Origin: Promicromonospora iranensis
GTDB lineage: Bacteria > Actinomycetota > Actinomycetes > Actinomycetales > Cellulomonadaceae
Reading direction: 5' to 3'
DNA: 64,000 nucleotides
NCBI RefSeq assembly: GCF_028994805.1
Contig: NZ_JAJQQP010000009.1
Coordinates: forward strand, 236,723 to 300,722
A model generated the notes under the pieces. That model was not told the DNA's origin and did no database searches. It saw only the letters and a program-made list of their open reading frames with translations. Both the position numbers and the translations under genes were made by a program. Positions 8,133 through 16,827 of the stretch are shown here, piece after piece. How positions within the stretch are numbered: position 1 is the first letter of the stretch; each line of letters starts with the position of its first letter.

Positions 8133-10022
8133 TCAGGAGGTCGCCGCGAACTGGGTCCGGTACAGGTCGGCGTACAGGCCTCCTGCGGCGATCAGCTCGG
8201 CATGCGTGCCCGACTGGGCGATCCGCCCGTCGGCGAGCACCACGATGCGGTCCGCCGCCCGGACCGTGGACAGCCGGTGCGCGATGACCAGCGACGTCCG
8301 CCCGGCGAGCGCCTGGTCGAGCGCGACCTGCACGGCGGCCTCGGACTCCGAGTCGAGGTGCGCGGTCGCCTCGTCGAGCACCACGACGTCGGGCGCCTTG
8401 AGCAGCAGCCGGGCGATCGCGAGGCGCTGCCGCTCACCGCCGGACAGCCGGTAGCCGCGGTCGCCCACCACCGTCTCCAGGCCCTCGGGCAGCCGGTCGA
8501 CCAGGTCCCAGATGCGCGCCTGGCGCAGCACCCGCTCCAGGTCGGCGTCCGTCGCCTCCGGGCGGACGAACCGGAGGTTCGCCGCCATCGTGTCGTGGAA
8601 CAGGTGCGCGTCCTGGGAGACGACGCCGACGGTGGCCCGCAGCGACGCGAACGTCACGTCGCGCAGGTCGGCCCCGGCGATGCGGACGGTGCCCGACGTC
8701 GGGTCGTACATGCGGCTGACCAGCTGGGACACGGTCGTCTTGCCCGCCCCGGACGGGCCGACGAGCGCCACCATCGACCCCGCGGGAACCTCGAACGAGA
8801 CGTCGACCAGCGTGTCCGTCGTCGGGTCCTTGCGCTGGCCCGCCACCGACTCCAGGGACGCGAGGGACACCTCCTCGGCCCGTGGGTACCGGAACGTCAC
8901 GTCCGTCAGGGAGACGGACGCGCCCCGGCGCGCGACAGCCGCCCGCAGGTCGACGGCGTCCGGCTTCTCGGCCACCGACGGCTCCAGGTCGAGGACCTCC
9001 AGCACGCGCTCGAACGACACGAGCGCGGTCATGACGTCGACCTGGACGTTCGCCATCGCCGTCAAGGGGCCGTACAGGCGCGTGAGATAGGTGGCGAGCG
9101 CCACGACGGTGCCGACGGTGAGCTCACCCGCGATGGCCTGCAGACCGCCCAGCCCGTACACGCCCGCCACGGCCAGCGACGCGATGGTCGACAGCCCCAC
9201 CCGGAACCACGTGCCGAGCAGGGCGGTGCGGACGCCGAGGTCACGGCGCTCGCGGGCGGGCTCGGCGAAGCGCTCGGACTCGGTCGCCGGATCACCGAAG
9301 ACCTTCACGAGGTGTGCGCCGGAGACGTTGAACCGTTCGTTCATGACCTGGCCCAGGTCGGCGTCCACCTCCATGCCGCGCCGGGTCAGGGTCGCGAGCC
9401 GGCGGCCGAACCAGCGCGCGGGGAACACGAACAGCGGGACCAGCGCGAGCGCCCCGAGCGTGAGCTCCCACGACATGGTGAGCATCGCCGCGAGCGTGAA
9501 CGCGATGGTCAGGGTGTTGGAGACCACCGTCTGCAGGGTCGACGTGAAGGCCCGCTGCGCCCCGAGCACGTCGCCGTTGAGCCGCTGCACCAGCGCACCC
9601 GTGCGGGCGCGCGAGAAGAAGGCGAGCGGCATGCGCTGCACATGGTCGAACACGGCGACGCGCAGGTCGAGGATGAGTCCTTCGCCCACCTGGGACGAGA
9701 CGAACCGGTCCGCCACGGACAGGCCGGCGGCGAGGATCGCGAGCACCGCCGCGGCGCCGGCCAGGAGGACCACCAGGCGCTTGTCGCCGTCGACGATGCC
9801 GTGGTCGATGATGCGCTGGAACAACAGCGGGGTGGCGGCACCCGCAGCGGCCTCCAGGGCCAGGATCACCACGAACAGGATCAGCCGGCCCCGGTAGGGG
9901 CGGGCGAAGCTGGCTATGCGCCGCAGCGTGGCCCAGCCGAGACGCTGGTGGGCGACCGAGCCGTCCTGCGTGAACGACCGCATCGCGCGGCCTCCGCCCA
10001 TACTCCCGCCGCCACCGTGCAT
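8133..10022 (-). CDS. ABC exporter, fused transmembrane and ATPase domains
   Basis: 629-aa half-transporter of the MsbA/LmrA type. The transmembrane domain covers about residues 40-330, and the ATPase has Walker A GPSGAGKTT, signature LSGGERQR, Walker B VVVLDEATAHLD and the H-loop 'IAHRLSTV'. It probably exports lipids, drugs or peptides as a homodimer; the substrate is not readable. I chose ATG 10022 (protein starts MHGGGGSMGGG) because GGTGA lies at the right aligned distance, and a His/Gly-rich start of this kind is common in actinobacterial relatives. ATG 9983 has a cleaner GGAGG seven bases upstream and is a real alternative. Convergent with the TPR gene, divergent from the P450. Confidence 0.92.
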   Translation of the reverse strand: MHGGGGSMGGGRAMRSFTQDGSVAHQRLGWATLRRIASFARPYRGRLILFVVILALEAAAGAATPLLFQRIIDHGIVDGDKRLVVLLAGAAAVLAILAAGLSVADRFVSSQVGEGLILDLRVAVFDHVQRMPLAFFSRARTGALVQRLNGDVLGAQRAFTSTLQTVVSNTLTIAFTLAAMLTMSWELTLGALALVPLFVFPARWFGRRLATLTRRGMEVDADLGQVMNERFNVSGAHLVKVFGDPATESERFAEPARERRDLGVRTALLGTWFRVGLSTIASLAVAGVYGLGGLQAIAGELTVGTVVALATYLTRLYGPLTAMANVQVDVMTALVSFERVLEVLDLEPSVAEKPDAVDLRAAVARRGASVSLTDVTFRYPRAEEVSLASLESVAGQRKDPTTDTLVDVSFEVPAGSMVALVGPSGAGKTTVSQLVSRMYDPTSGTVRIAGADLRDVTFASLRATVGVVSQDAHLFHDTMAANLRFVRPEATDADLERVLRQARIWDLVDRLPEGLETVVGDRGYRLSGGERQRLAIARLLLKAPDVVVLDEATAHLDSESEAAVQVALDQALAGRTSLVIAHRLSTVRAADRIVVLADGRIAQSGTHAELIAAGGLYADLYRTQFAATS

Positions 10023-10252
10023 GCTCACCGGTGCATGGTCCCACGCGACCCGGCCCCGGGGGGTATCGGCGCCACCCCGTGCTGCCGGTGAGCACAGGTG
10101 ACCCGAACGTAGCGGGTGGATCGAGGGTGATCTGGACCACGCGGGTGTTACGTGTTCTCCGCAGCCCGTGATAGAAACCCACGATCGGGCGTCTACGCAG
10201 GTCGCCCCATACTTCGATGGATGATTCGATGAATATCGACGGGTGGAGGGCC

Positions 10253-11485
10253 ATGTCTGACCTGGAGCCGCAGCGAAGCGGAGGTCGCGTGGCGCTGGTA
10301 GATCTGACCGGCGCGGAGGACATGACTGCAGCACTGCGGAAGCTGCAGGACCAGTGGGGCCCCGTAGCCCCCGTGGACCTGGAGCCGGGAGTGCCGGGCT
10401 GGCTCGTGCTGGGGCACGCCGAGGTCATGGAGGTCATGCGCACGGAGAGTGTCTTCGCGCGCGACCCGCGGCACTGGAAGGAGCGGCTGCCACTGGACTC
10501 GACCCTGCACGCGATCCTGTCCCCGGCCGGACGGCGCGCGCTGTACTACGCGGACGGCGCGGACCACCGGCGGCTGCGGCTGCCCGTGGACGAGGCGTTC
10601 GCGAGCATGGACGAGGCGCAGACTGCCGCGATGGTGCGCGGCGTGTGCAGCCGGCTCATCGACTCCTTCGCCGCCCAGGGCCACGCCGACCTGATCGGCG
10701 GGTACGCGGCGGCGGTGTCCTTCCTGTCGGTGTCGGGGATGTTCGGGTTCGACGAGCGGCAGGGCATCGCCCTGCTGCGGTGCGCGCACGGCGTCTTCGG
10801 GCACGGGGGCGACTCCGTGACGGCGCTGGCCACCATGGACCAGATAGTGCTCGACCACGTCCTCGCGACGCGGGAGGACCCCGGGAACAACCTCACCGCG
10901 CGCTTCGTGGAGCACCCGAGCTTCGAGAACGACACGGAGATCGTGCACTCGATGGTCGTGGCGATCTGCGCGGCCAACGAGATGCTCGTGACCTGGATAG
11001 CGGCCACCCTGCGCCGGATGCTCACCGACCCGCGCTACACCGGTCGGGTCACCGGGGTGCGCAGGGGCCTCGACGACGCGCTGGACGAGACGCTGTGGAG
11101 CGAGCCGCCGGTGGCGAACCTGCCCGCCCGGTACGCGGTCACGGACTGCACGCTCGGCGAGGTGCGGATCCGGGCCGGGGACGCGATCGTCATGGGCCTG
11201 GCCGCCGCGAACAACGACCCGCGGGTACGCACCACGGAGGACCTGTTCGAGGCGAACAACCGGTCGCACCTGTCGTTCGGCGTCGGGCCGCACGCGTGCC
11301 CCGCCCGGCGCCCGGGTCGGCTGGTGGTGAAGATCGCGGTGGAGAGCCTCATGGAGCGTCTCGACCTGCGCCTCACCGACCCCGACGTGACCTGGGCACC
11401 CTCGCCGTGGTCGCGGTACCCGGCGGTGCTGCCCGTGGCGTTCACGCCCGAGCGGCAGGCCGCTCGCACGCCTGCCCGGGTGTGA
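10253..11485 (+). CDS. Cytochrome P450, CYP157-like (K-helix ExxR replaced by DETLW)
   Basis: 410-aa soluble P450. The haem-binding loop FGVGPHACPAR (342-352) supplies Cys349. The C-helix ADGADHRRLR (100-109) is near-canonical. Two otherwise conserved sites are altered: the K-helix reads DETLWSEPP (278-286), so the ExxR arginine is Trp, and the I-helix reads AANEML (240-245) rather than AGxxT. The CYP157 family of Streptomyces is known for an EQSLW sequence at this place, so this is probably a CYP157 relative. CYP157 genes often sit in conservon operons; none is visible here, and no ferredoxin gene is adjacent. Start: ATG 10253 has GGAGGG just upstream (10245-10250); ATG 10217 or 10229 would add 8-12 residues. 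Confidence 0.88.
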   Translation: MSDLEPQRSGGRVALVDLTGAEDMTAALRKLQDQWGPVAPVDLEPGVPGWLVLGHAEVMEVMRTESVFARDPRHWKERLPLDSTLHAILSPAGRRALYYADGADHRRLRLPVDEAFASMDEAQTAAMVRGVCSRLIDSFAAQGHADLIGGYAAAVSFLSVSGMFGFDERQGIALLRCAHGVFGHGGDSVTALATMDQIVLDHVLATREDPGNNLTARFVEHPSFENDTEIVHSMVVAICAANEMLVTWIAATLRRMLTDPRYTGRVTGVRRGLDDALDETLWSEPPVANLPARYAVTDCTLGEVRIRAGDAIVMGLAAANNDPRVRTTEDLFEANNRSHLSFGVGPHACPARRPGRLVVKIAVESLMERLDLRLTDPDVTWAPSPWSRYPAVLPVAFTPERQAARTPARV

Positions 11486-11540
11486 CGCCGGCCCGCTCCG
11501 GTCCGGCTTCGTCTGACAGAGCCGGGCCGGAGGGGGCAGG

Positions 11541-12179
11541 ATGGAGCCCATGTTTCGCATCGGACTGACCGGAGGGATCGCGGCCGGCAAGTCGGTCGCG
11601 ACAGCGCGACTGGCCGAGCTCGGCGCCGTCGTCATCGACCACGACCTGCTGGCCCGAGAGGCGGTAGCGCCCGGGACGGTCGGCCTGGCCGCGATCGTCG
11701 AGGCGTTCGGCGACGTCGTCCTGCTGCCGGACGGCAGCCTCGACCGGCCAGGGCTCGGCGCCCTGGTCTTCGCCGACGACGCCGCCCGCAGCCGGCTGAA
11801 CGACATCGTGCATCCGGAGGTGCGGCGGCTGTCCGCCGAGCGGGAGGCGATGGCGGCGGCCGCGGACCCGACCGCCGTCGTGGTGCACGACATCCCGCTG
11901 CTCGTGGAGACCGGCCTGGCCGAGCGCTTCCACCTGCTCGTGGTGGTGCACACGCCCGCCGAGCAGCGGGTACGCCGTCTCGTCGAGGGGCGCGGGCTGA
12001 GCGAGGAGGCGGCGCGCTCCCGCCTCGACGCGCAGGCCACGGACGACGAACGGCTCGCCGCCGCAGACTTCACCCTGGACGGTTCGGGGAGCGAGGACGA
12101 CCTGCGCGCCCAGGTGGATACCCTGTGGCAGCGCGTGGCCGGAGAGGTCGCGCAGGAGACGGAGGCGGACTCCGCGTGA
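11541..12179 (+). CDS. coaE: Dephospho-CoA kinase
   Basis: 212 aa; catalyses the last step of coenzyme A synthesis, ATP-dependent 3'-phosphorylation of dephospho-CoA in the cytoplasm. The P-loop GLTGGIAAGKS lies at residues 8-18, followed by the acceptor-site 'VIDHDLLAREAV' motif and the LID region near 'HPEVRR' and 'HDIPLLVE'. Normal length for the family; it lacks the C-terminal UPF0157 domain found in some mycobacterial CoaE proteins. GGAGG at 11529-11533 is seven bases before ATG 11541; a second ATG three codons in is less well placed. In many actinobacteria coaE lies between rpsA and uvrB, and the same order is kept here with insertions. Confidence 0.95.
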   Translation: MEPMFRIGLTGGIAAGKSVATARLAELGAVVIDHDLLAREAVAPGTVGLAAIVEAFGDVVLLPDGSLDRPGLGALVFADDAARSRLNDIVHPEVRRLSAEREAMAAAADPTAVVVHDIPLLVETGLAERFHLLVVVHTPAEQRVRRLVEGRGLSEEAARSRLDAQATDDERLAAADFTLDGSGSEDDLRAQVDTLWQRVAGEVAQETEADSA

Positions 12180-12223
12180 TCCGGCCGGCGTGACCCGCAC
12201 GGCCCGGGTGAGGAGCGTGCGTG

Positions 12224-12910
12224 ATGAAGGTGCTGGTCACAGGTTTCGAGCCGTTCGGCGGTGACGCCACCAACGCGTCGGCGGACGCGGTCGCGGCGCT
12301 CGCGGCGCGCTGGGCAGGTCCGGACGAGCTCGTCACGGCGGTCCTCCCGGTGGAGTTCGGCCAGGTCCGCGCAGCCGACGGCCCGCTGCTGCGGCTGCTG
12401 GACGCGCACCGGCCCGACGTCGTCCTCGCTGTTGGGCTGGCCGCCGGGGCCACCCAGGTGCGGGTCGAGCAGGTCGCCATCAACCTGATGGACGCCCGGA
12501 TCCCCGACAACGGCGGCGCCCAGCCGGCCGACGCCCCGGTGGCCGACGGCGGCCCCGACGCCCGGTTCACCACGCTGCCGGCCAAGGCAGCCGTGGCCGC
12601 GGTCCGTGCGGCGGGCATCCCCGCCGGCGTCACGTACAGCGCGGGGACGTACGTCTGCAACGCCACCTTCTACGCGCTGCAGCACGCCCTGGCCGAGCGG
12701 CCCGGCGTGCTGTCCGGCTTCGTCCACGTACCGCGCACCACCGAAGAGGTCGGGGGAGAGGCATCCGCCTCCGCACTGTCCGACGGCGGCGAGCCGCACC
12801 TCCCGCTCGAGGCGCTCGCTCGCGCGCTGGAGATCGTGGTGCGCACGGCGCTCGCCGCGGCCCGCGGCGAGGCGGTGGAGGTCGCCGCGGCCGCCGGGGC
12901 GCTGCACTGA
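12224..12910 (+). CDS. pcp: Pyroglutamyl-peptidase I (peptidase C15)
   Basis: 228 aa; cytoplasmic cysteine peptidase that removes N-terminal pyroglutamate from peptides. It starts with the family hallmark MKVLVTGFEPFGG. The catalytic triad is visible as Glu in 'QVRVEQVAIN', Cys in 'GTYVCNATFY' and His in 'SGFVHVPR'. Slightly longer than the typical ~215 aa because of an Ala-rich C-terminal helix. Start: GTG 12221 and ATG 12224 are adjacent in frame with AGGAG at 12211-12215; ATG gives the canonical N-terminus. It probably helps salvage peptides, which fits the peptide importer in the window only loosely. Confidence 0.95.
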   Translation: MKVLVTGFEPFGGDATNASADAVAALAARWAGPDELVTAVLPVEFGQVRAADGPLLRLLDAHRPDVVLAVGLAAGATQVRVEQVAINLMDARIPDNGGAQPADAPVADGGPDARFTTLPAKAAVAAVRAAGIPAGVTYSAGTYVCNATFYALQHALAERPGVLSGFVHVPRTTEEVGGEASASALSDGGEPHLPLEALARALEIVVRTALAAARGEAVEVAAAAGALH

Positions 12911-13052
12911 CGGCTCGCCGGCGTCACGGGCGCCGTCGGGCCTTGCCCAGCGGTCAGCGCTGGTCGAGAATCGGACTGAACGGACATTGTGGTCCGGCGA
13001 GCGTCGGAACGACGGTCGTCGGTCGGGGATCGGTCGGGGAAGGTGGTGCGGC

Positions 13053-14441
13053 GTGGGTGACGGGCAGGCGGACGGAGCCGGGCAGGGCGTCGGCGACGGC
13101 AGGGGGCACGCGGTCGTCGTCGGGGGGAGCATCGCCGGCCTGCTCGCGGCGGCAGCGCTCGCGGAGCACGCGGGACGGGTGACCGTCGTCGAGCGCGACA
13201 GGTACCCGGACCGGCCCGGGCCGCGCAAGGGAGTGCCGCAGAGCAAGCACACCCACCTCCTCCTGGAGAGCGGCCTGCTGGCCACCGAGCGGTTCCTGCC
13301 CGGCCTCGAGGCGGAGCTGGTCGCGGCAGGGGCGCTGCAGGTCCGGTCGCCCAGCGAGTACCTCCAGAACATGCGCGGCCGCTGGTTCGGCAGGGGGCCC
13401 GCGACGTCCACGACGCTGTGCCTCACCCGGCCCCTGCTGGAGCACGGGGTGCGGACCCGGGTCCTCGCGCACCCGAGGGTCACGGCCGTGCAGGGGACCG
13501 ACGCCGTCGGGCTGACCGGGACCGCGGAGCGGGTCACCGGCGTACTGCTGCGCGAACGCGGTGGGGAGCGCGCCGACGCCGAGCCGACGGTGCTCGCCGC
13601 CGACCTGGTCGTCGACGCCTCCGGGCGATCCTCGCGCACGCCCGAGTGGCTGGAGCGGCTCGGTGTCGCCCGGCCCGCCGAGGACCGTGTCGAGGCCGGC
13701 CTGGGCTACGCCACCCGCGTCTACCGTGACGGCTCGGACGGCGCGCTGACCGACGCCCGCCTCGTGTACCTGGTGGGGGACACGATGGGCGCCGTGATCG
13801 TCCCGGTGGAGCCCGAGGGCACCCACATGATCACCTTCGCCACGCCGCGGGGCGAGCCGCTGCCCACCGATCCCGGCGCGTTCGAGGCGCTGGCCGACCG
13901 TCAGCCGCACCCCCTCGTGCGCCAGTGGCTGGACAGGGCCGAGCCGCTCTCACCGGTGTTCGGGTACCTCCGGACGGAGAACGTGCGCAGGGCGTACGAC
14001 CGCCTGGTGCCCGACGGGCTGCTCGTCACCGGTGACGCGCTGTGCGCGCTGAACCCCGTGTTCGGCCAGGGCATGTCGACGGCGGCGCTCGCCGCCGTCG
14101 CGCTCGACGAGAGCCTCGCCGCGGGGCACGCGAACCGCCGGACGCAGGCGGCACTGCTCGCGGCGTCGGCCCAGGCCTGGACCATCTCCACGGGCGCGGA
14201 CAAGGCACGGCCGGGAGTCACCGGCAACGCCGCGAGGCGGACCCTCCGCGACAAGCTCACCGGCTGGTACCTCGCGAGGGTCCAGGAGCGGTGCGGGGTC
14301 AACCCGGAGGTCCAGGCCAGCTTCCGCAGGGTGCTGGCGCTCCTGGCCCCGCCCACCGAGCTGTTCCGGCCGGCGGTCGTCCGGTCGGTGCTCTTCGAGA
14401 AGGGCGCCCCCGCCGACGCGCCCGCTCCGCTCCGGCTGTGA
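13053..14441 (+). CDS. FAD-dependent monooxygenase/oxidoreductase
   Basis: 462 aa. A Gly-rich stretch is followed by the FAD Rossmann motif VVVGGSIAGLLAA (21-33), Glu of 'VTVVERD' binding the ribose, a DG-like segment 'VVDASGRSS', and the second FAD motif GDALCALNPVFGQGMS (327-342). This matches the PHBH/halogenase-like flavoprotein group; halogenases normally show a WxWxIP motif, which I do not see, so hydroxylase or epoxidase-like activity is more likely. The substrate is unknown. Start GTG 13053 has AAGGTGG six bases upstream; the long in-frame extension to 12606 overlaps pcp and was rejected. No partner gene is adjacent; it stands alone before uvrB. Confidence 0.82.
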   Translation: MGDGQADGAGQGVGDGRGHAVVVGGSIAGLLAAAALAEHAGRVTVVERDRYPDRPGPRKGVPQSKHTHLLLESGLLATERFLPGLEAELVAAGALQVRSPSEYLQNMRGRWFGRGPATSTTLCLTRPLLEHGVRTRVLAHPRVTAVQGTDAVGLTGTAERVTGVLLRERGGERADAEPTVLAADLVVDASGRSSRTPEWLERLGVARPAEDRVEAGLGYATRVYRDGSDGALTDARLVYLVGDTMGAVIVPVEPEGTHMITFATPRGEPLPTDPGAFEALADRQPHPLVRQWLDRAEPLSPVFGYLRTENVRRAYDRLVPDGLLVTGDALCALNPVFGQGMSTAALAAVALDESLAAGHANRRTQAALLAASAQAWTISTGADKARPGVTGNAARRTLRDKLTGWYLARVQERCGVNPEVQASFRRVLALLAPPTELFRPAVVRSVLFEKGAPADAPAPLRL

Positions 14442-14474
14442 GGTGGCTCGCGGGGGACTGTCAGTGGTGGGTCG

Positions 14475-14480
14475 TACCGT
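14475..14480 (+). promoter_or_regulatory. -10 element of uvrB (leaderless)
   Basis: TACCGT ends six bases before ATG 14487 and there is no Shine-Dalgarno sequence, so transcription probably starts at the A of the start codon. No convincing LexA box is seen here. Confidence 0.6.
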
Positions 14481-14486
14481 AGTCAC

Positions 14487-16601
14487 ATGCGACCCGTGAC
14501 CGATCTGCAGCGCACGGTGGCCCCGTTCGAGGTCATCTCCGAATACGAGCCGGCCGGCGACCAGCCGACGGCGATCGCCGAGCTGACCAAGCGCGTCCAG
14601 GCCGGCGAGAAGGATGTGGTGCTGCTGGGCGCCACGGGTACCGGCAAGTCGGCGACGACGGCCTGGCTCGTCGAGCAGCTGCAGCGCCCGACCCTCGTCA
14701 TGGCGCCGAACAAGACGCTCGCCGCGCAGCTCGCCACGGAGTTCCGGGAGCTGCTGCCGAACAACGCGGTCGAGTACTTCGTGTCGTACTACGACTACTA
14801 CCAGCCCGAGGCGTACATCGCGCAGTCGGACACCTACATCGAGAAGGACTCGTCGATCAACGACGAGGTGGAGCGGCTGCGCCACTCGGCGACCTCGTCG
14901 CTGCTGACCCGGCGCGACGTCATCGTCGTCGCCTCGGTCTCGTGCATCTACGGCCTGGGCACGCCGCAGGAGTACGTCGACCGCATGGTCCGGCTCGACG
15001 TGGGTGACGTCGTGGAGCGCGACAAGCTGCTGCGCCAGTTCGTGACCATGCAGTACACGCGCAACGACATGTCGTTCACGCGCGGCACGTTCCGGGTGCG
15101 CGGCGACACCGTGGAGATCATCCCGGTGTACGAGGAGCTCGCCATCCGGATCGAGATGTTCGGTGACGAGATCGAGTCGATCCAGACCCTGCACCCGCTC
15201 ACCGGGGACGTCGTCCGCAACGAGCAGTCCGTCTACGTGTTCCCGGCCACGCACTACGTGGCAGGCCCGGAGCGCATGGAGCGCGCCATCGGCGGCATCG
15301 AGAAGGAGCTCGAGGACCGCCTGGCCGAGCTGGAGAAGCAGGGCAAGCTGCTCGAGGCACAGCGGCTGCGCATGCGCACCACCTACGACATCGAGATGAT
15401 GCGCTCGATCGGCACCTGCAGCGGCATCGAGAACTACTCGATGCACATCGACGGCCGTGAGCCGGGTACCGCGCCCAACACGCTGCTCGACTACTTCCCG
15501 GAGGACTTCCTCCTCGTCATCGACGAGTCGCACCAGACCGTGCCCCAGATCGGCGCGATGTACGAGGGCGACGCCTCCCGCAAGCGCGCCCTCGTGGACC
15601 ACGGCTTCCGCCTGCCCAGCGCGATGGACAACCGCCCGCTGAAGTGGGAGGAGTTCACCGAGCGCATCGGACAGACGGTCTACCTGTCGGCCACCCCGGG
15701 CGACTACGAGCGCTCTCTGTCCGACGGCGTGGTGGAACAGGTCATCCGTCCGACCGGCCTGGTGGACCCCGAGGTCATCGTGAAGCCCACGACCGGGCAG
15801 ATCGACGACCTGCTGGGCGAGATCCGGGACCGTGTCGACCGCAACGAGCGCGTGCTGGTGACGACCCTGACCAAGAAGATGGCCGAGGACCTCACGGACT
15901 ACTTCCTGGAGCGCAACGTGCGGGTGCGGTACCTGCACTCGGACGTCGACACGCTGCGCCGCGTCGAGCTGCTGCGCGAGCTGCGGCTCGGCGAGTACGA
16001 CGTGCTGGTGGGCATCAACCTCCTGCGGGAGGGCCTGGACCTGCCGGAGGTGTCGCTCGTGGCCATCCTCGACGCCGACAAGGAGGGCTTCCTACGGTCT
16101 GGTCGGTCCCTCATCCAGACCATCGGTCGCGCGGCCCGTAACGTCTCCGGCCAGGTCCACATGTACGCGGACAAGATCACGCCGGCGATGCGCATGGCGA
16201 TCGACGAGACCACCCGGCGTCGTGAGAAGCAGGTGGCCTACAACACGGAGCGAGGTCTGGACCCCCAGCCGCTGCGCAAGAAGATCGCGGACGTCACGGA
16301 CATGCTCGCCCGCGAGGACCTGGACACCCAGGAGCTCCTGGCCGGCGGGTACCGGAACAACCGCAAGGCGAAGGGCGAGGGCAGGGGCGCCCGCGTCCCG
16401 GGTGCGCCGAAGGAGGCCGCGACGTCGGGCAACCGGCTGTCCGGAGCCGCGGCGAGCGAGCTGGCCGAGCTCATCCAGGAGCTCACCGACCAGATGCACG
16501 CGGCGGCCGCCGAGCTGCAGTTCGAGGTGGCGGCCCGGTTGCGTGACGAGATCTCGGGCCTCAAGAAGGAGCTGCGGCAGATGCAGGCGGCAACGGCCTA
16601 G
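14487..16601 (+). CDS. uvrB: Excinuclease ABC subunit B
   Basis: 704-aa damage-verifying helicase-like subunit of nucleotide-excision repair, working with UvrA and UvrC. Walker A GATGTGKS lies near residue 48. The beta-hairpin that inserts between strands is seen in '[11 protein letters not shown]'. The DEAD-like box is in '[11 protein letters not shown]', helicase motif VI in 'QTIGRAARN', and the C-terminal UVR domain that binds UvrC is '[17 protein letters not shown]'. Length normal. The start lacks an RBS but sits six bases after a -10 hexamer. uvrA and uvrC follow at 22.4 and 29.2 kb, each with its own promoter. Confidence 0.98.
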   Translation: MRPVTDLQRTVAPFEVISEYEPAGDQPTAIAELTKRVQAGEKDVVLLGATGTGKSATTAWLVEQLQRPTLVMAPNKTLAAQLATEFRELLPNNAVEYFVSYYDYYQPEAYIAQSDTYIEKDSSINDEVERLRHSATSSLLTRRDVIVVASVSCIYGLGTPQEYVDRMVRLDVGDVVERDKLLRQFVTMQYTRNDMSFTRGTFRVRGDTVEIIPVYEELAIRIEMFGDEIESIQTLHPLTGDVVRNEQSVYVFPATHYVAGPERMERAIGGIEKELEDRLAELEKQGKLLEAQRLRMRTTYDIEMMRSIGTCSGIENYSMHIDGREPGTAPNTLLDYFPEDFLLVIDESHQTVPQIGAMYEGDASRKRALVDHGFRLPSAMDNRPLKWEEFTERIGQTVYLSATPGDYERSLSDGVVEQVIRPTGLVDPEVIVKPTTGQIDDLLGEIRDRVDRNERVLVTTLTKKMAEDLTDYFLERNVRVRYLHSDVDTLRRVELLRELRLGEYDVLVGINLLREGLDLPEVSLVAILDADKEGFLRSGRSLIQTIGRAARNVSGQVHMYADKITPAMRMAIDETTRRREKQVAYNTERGLDPQPLRKKIADVTDMLAREDLDTQELLAGGYRNNRKAKGEGRGARVPGAPKEAATSGNRLSGAAASELAELIQELTDQMHAAAAELQFEVAARLRDEISGLKKELRQMQAATA

Positions 16602-16686
16602 GGGCCGGTCAGGGGGCGAGTGCCCGGAGAACCCTGCAACCTGGGTACGTGCGAGGCGCTGTGGGGATCACGTATGCTTCGCGGGG

Positions 16687-16799
16687 TCGGAGGGGAGTAG
16701 TCCTTCGCCATGGGGCCGTCATCACGGTCGGTGTCGATGCCGGTCCGGTCACATGGGTCCACCCCCGCTCAGGCGGGTGTGGGCGGGCGAGACTTTCGG
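16687..16799 (+). ncRNA. yybP-ykoY-type (Mn2+) riboswitch upstream of terC
   Basis: Matches the conserved core of the yybP-ykoY aptamer: GGGGAGTAG at 16692-16700 and GCGAGACTTT at 16787-16796, closed by a 7-bp P1 helix (16687-16693 with 16793-16799, three G-U pairs). A GC-rich stem lies between them (around 16760-16776). This aptamer is known to sense Mn2+ and commonly controls TerC and other metal-efflux genes. It ends 28 bp before the terC start; GGAGG at 16818-16822 lies just downstream, so control could be on translation. The assignment rests on motif recognition, not on a covariance-model score. Confidence 0.85.
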
Positions 16800-16827
16800 T
16801 GCCTCGTGCTGCGTACCGGAGGTTTAT

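Noticed and set aside
8127..10091. Very long plus-strand open frame (654 codons) opposite the ABC exporter
   Set aside because: It is the complement of a clear ABC exporter; its composition (Arg/His/Gln/Gly-rich, no domains) is typical of GC-rich antisense frames. Many similar long frames oppose rpsA, uvrA, tkt and others and were ignored for the same reason.
16602..16690. Short open frames upstream of terC
   Set aside because: They overlap the riboswitch and have no RBS or recognisable product.
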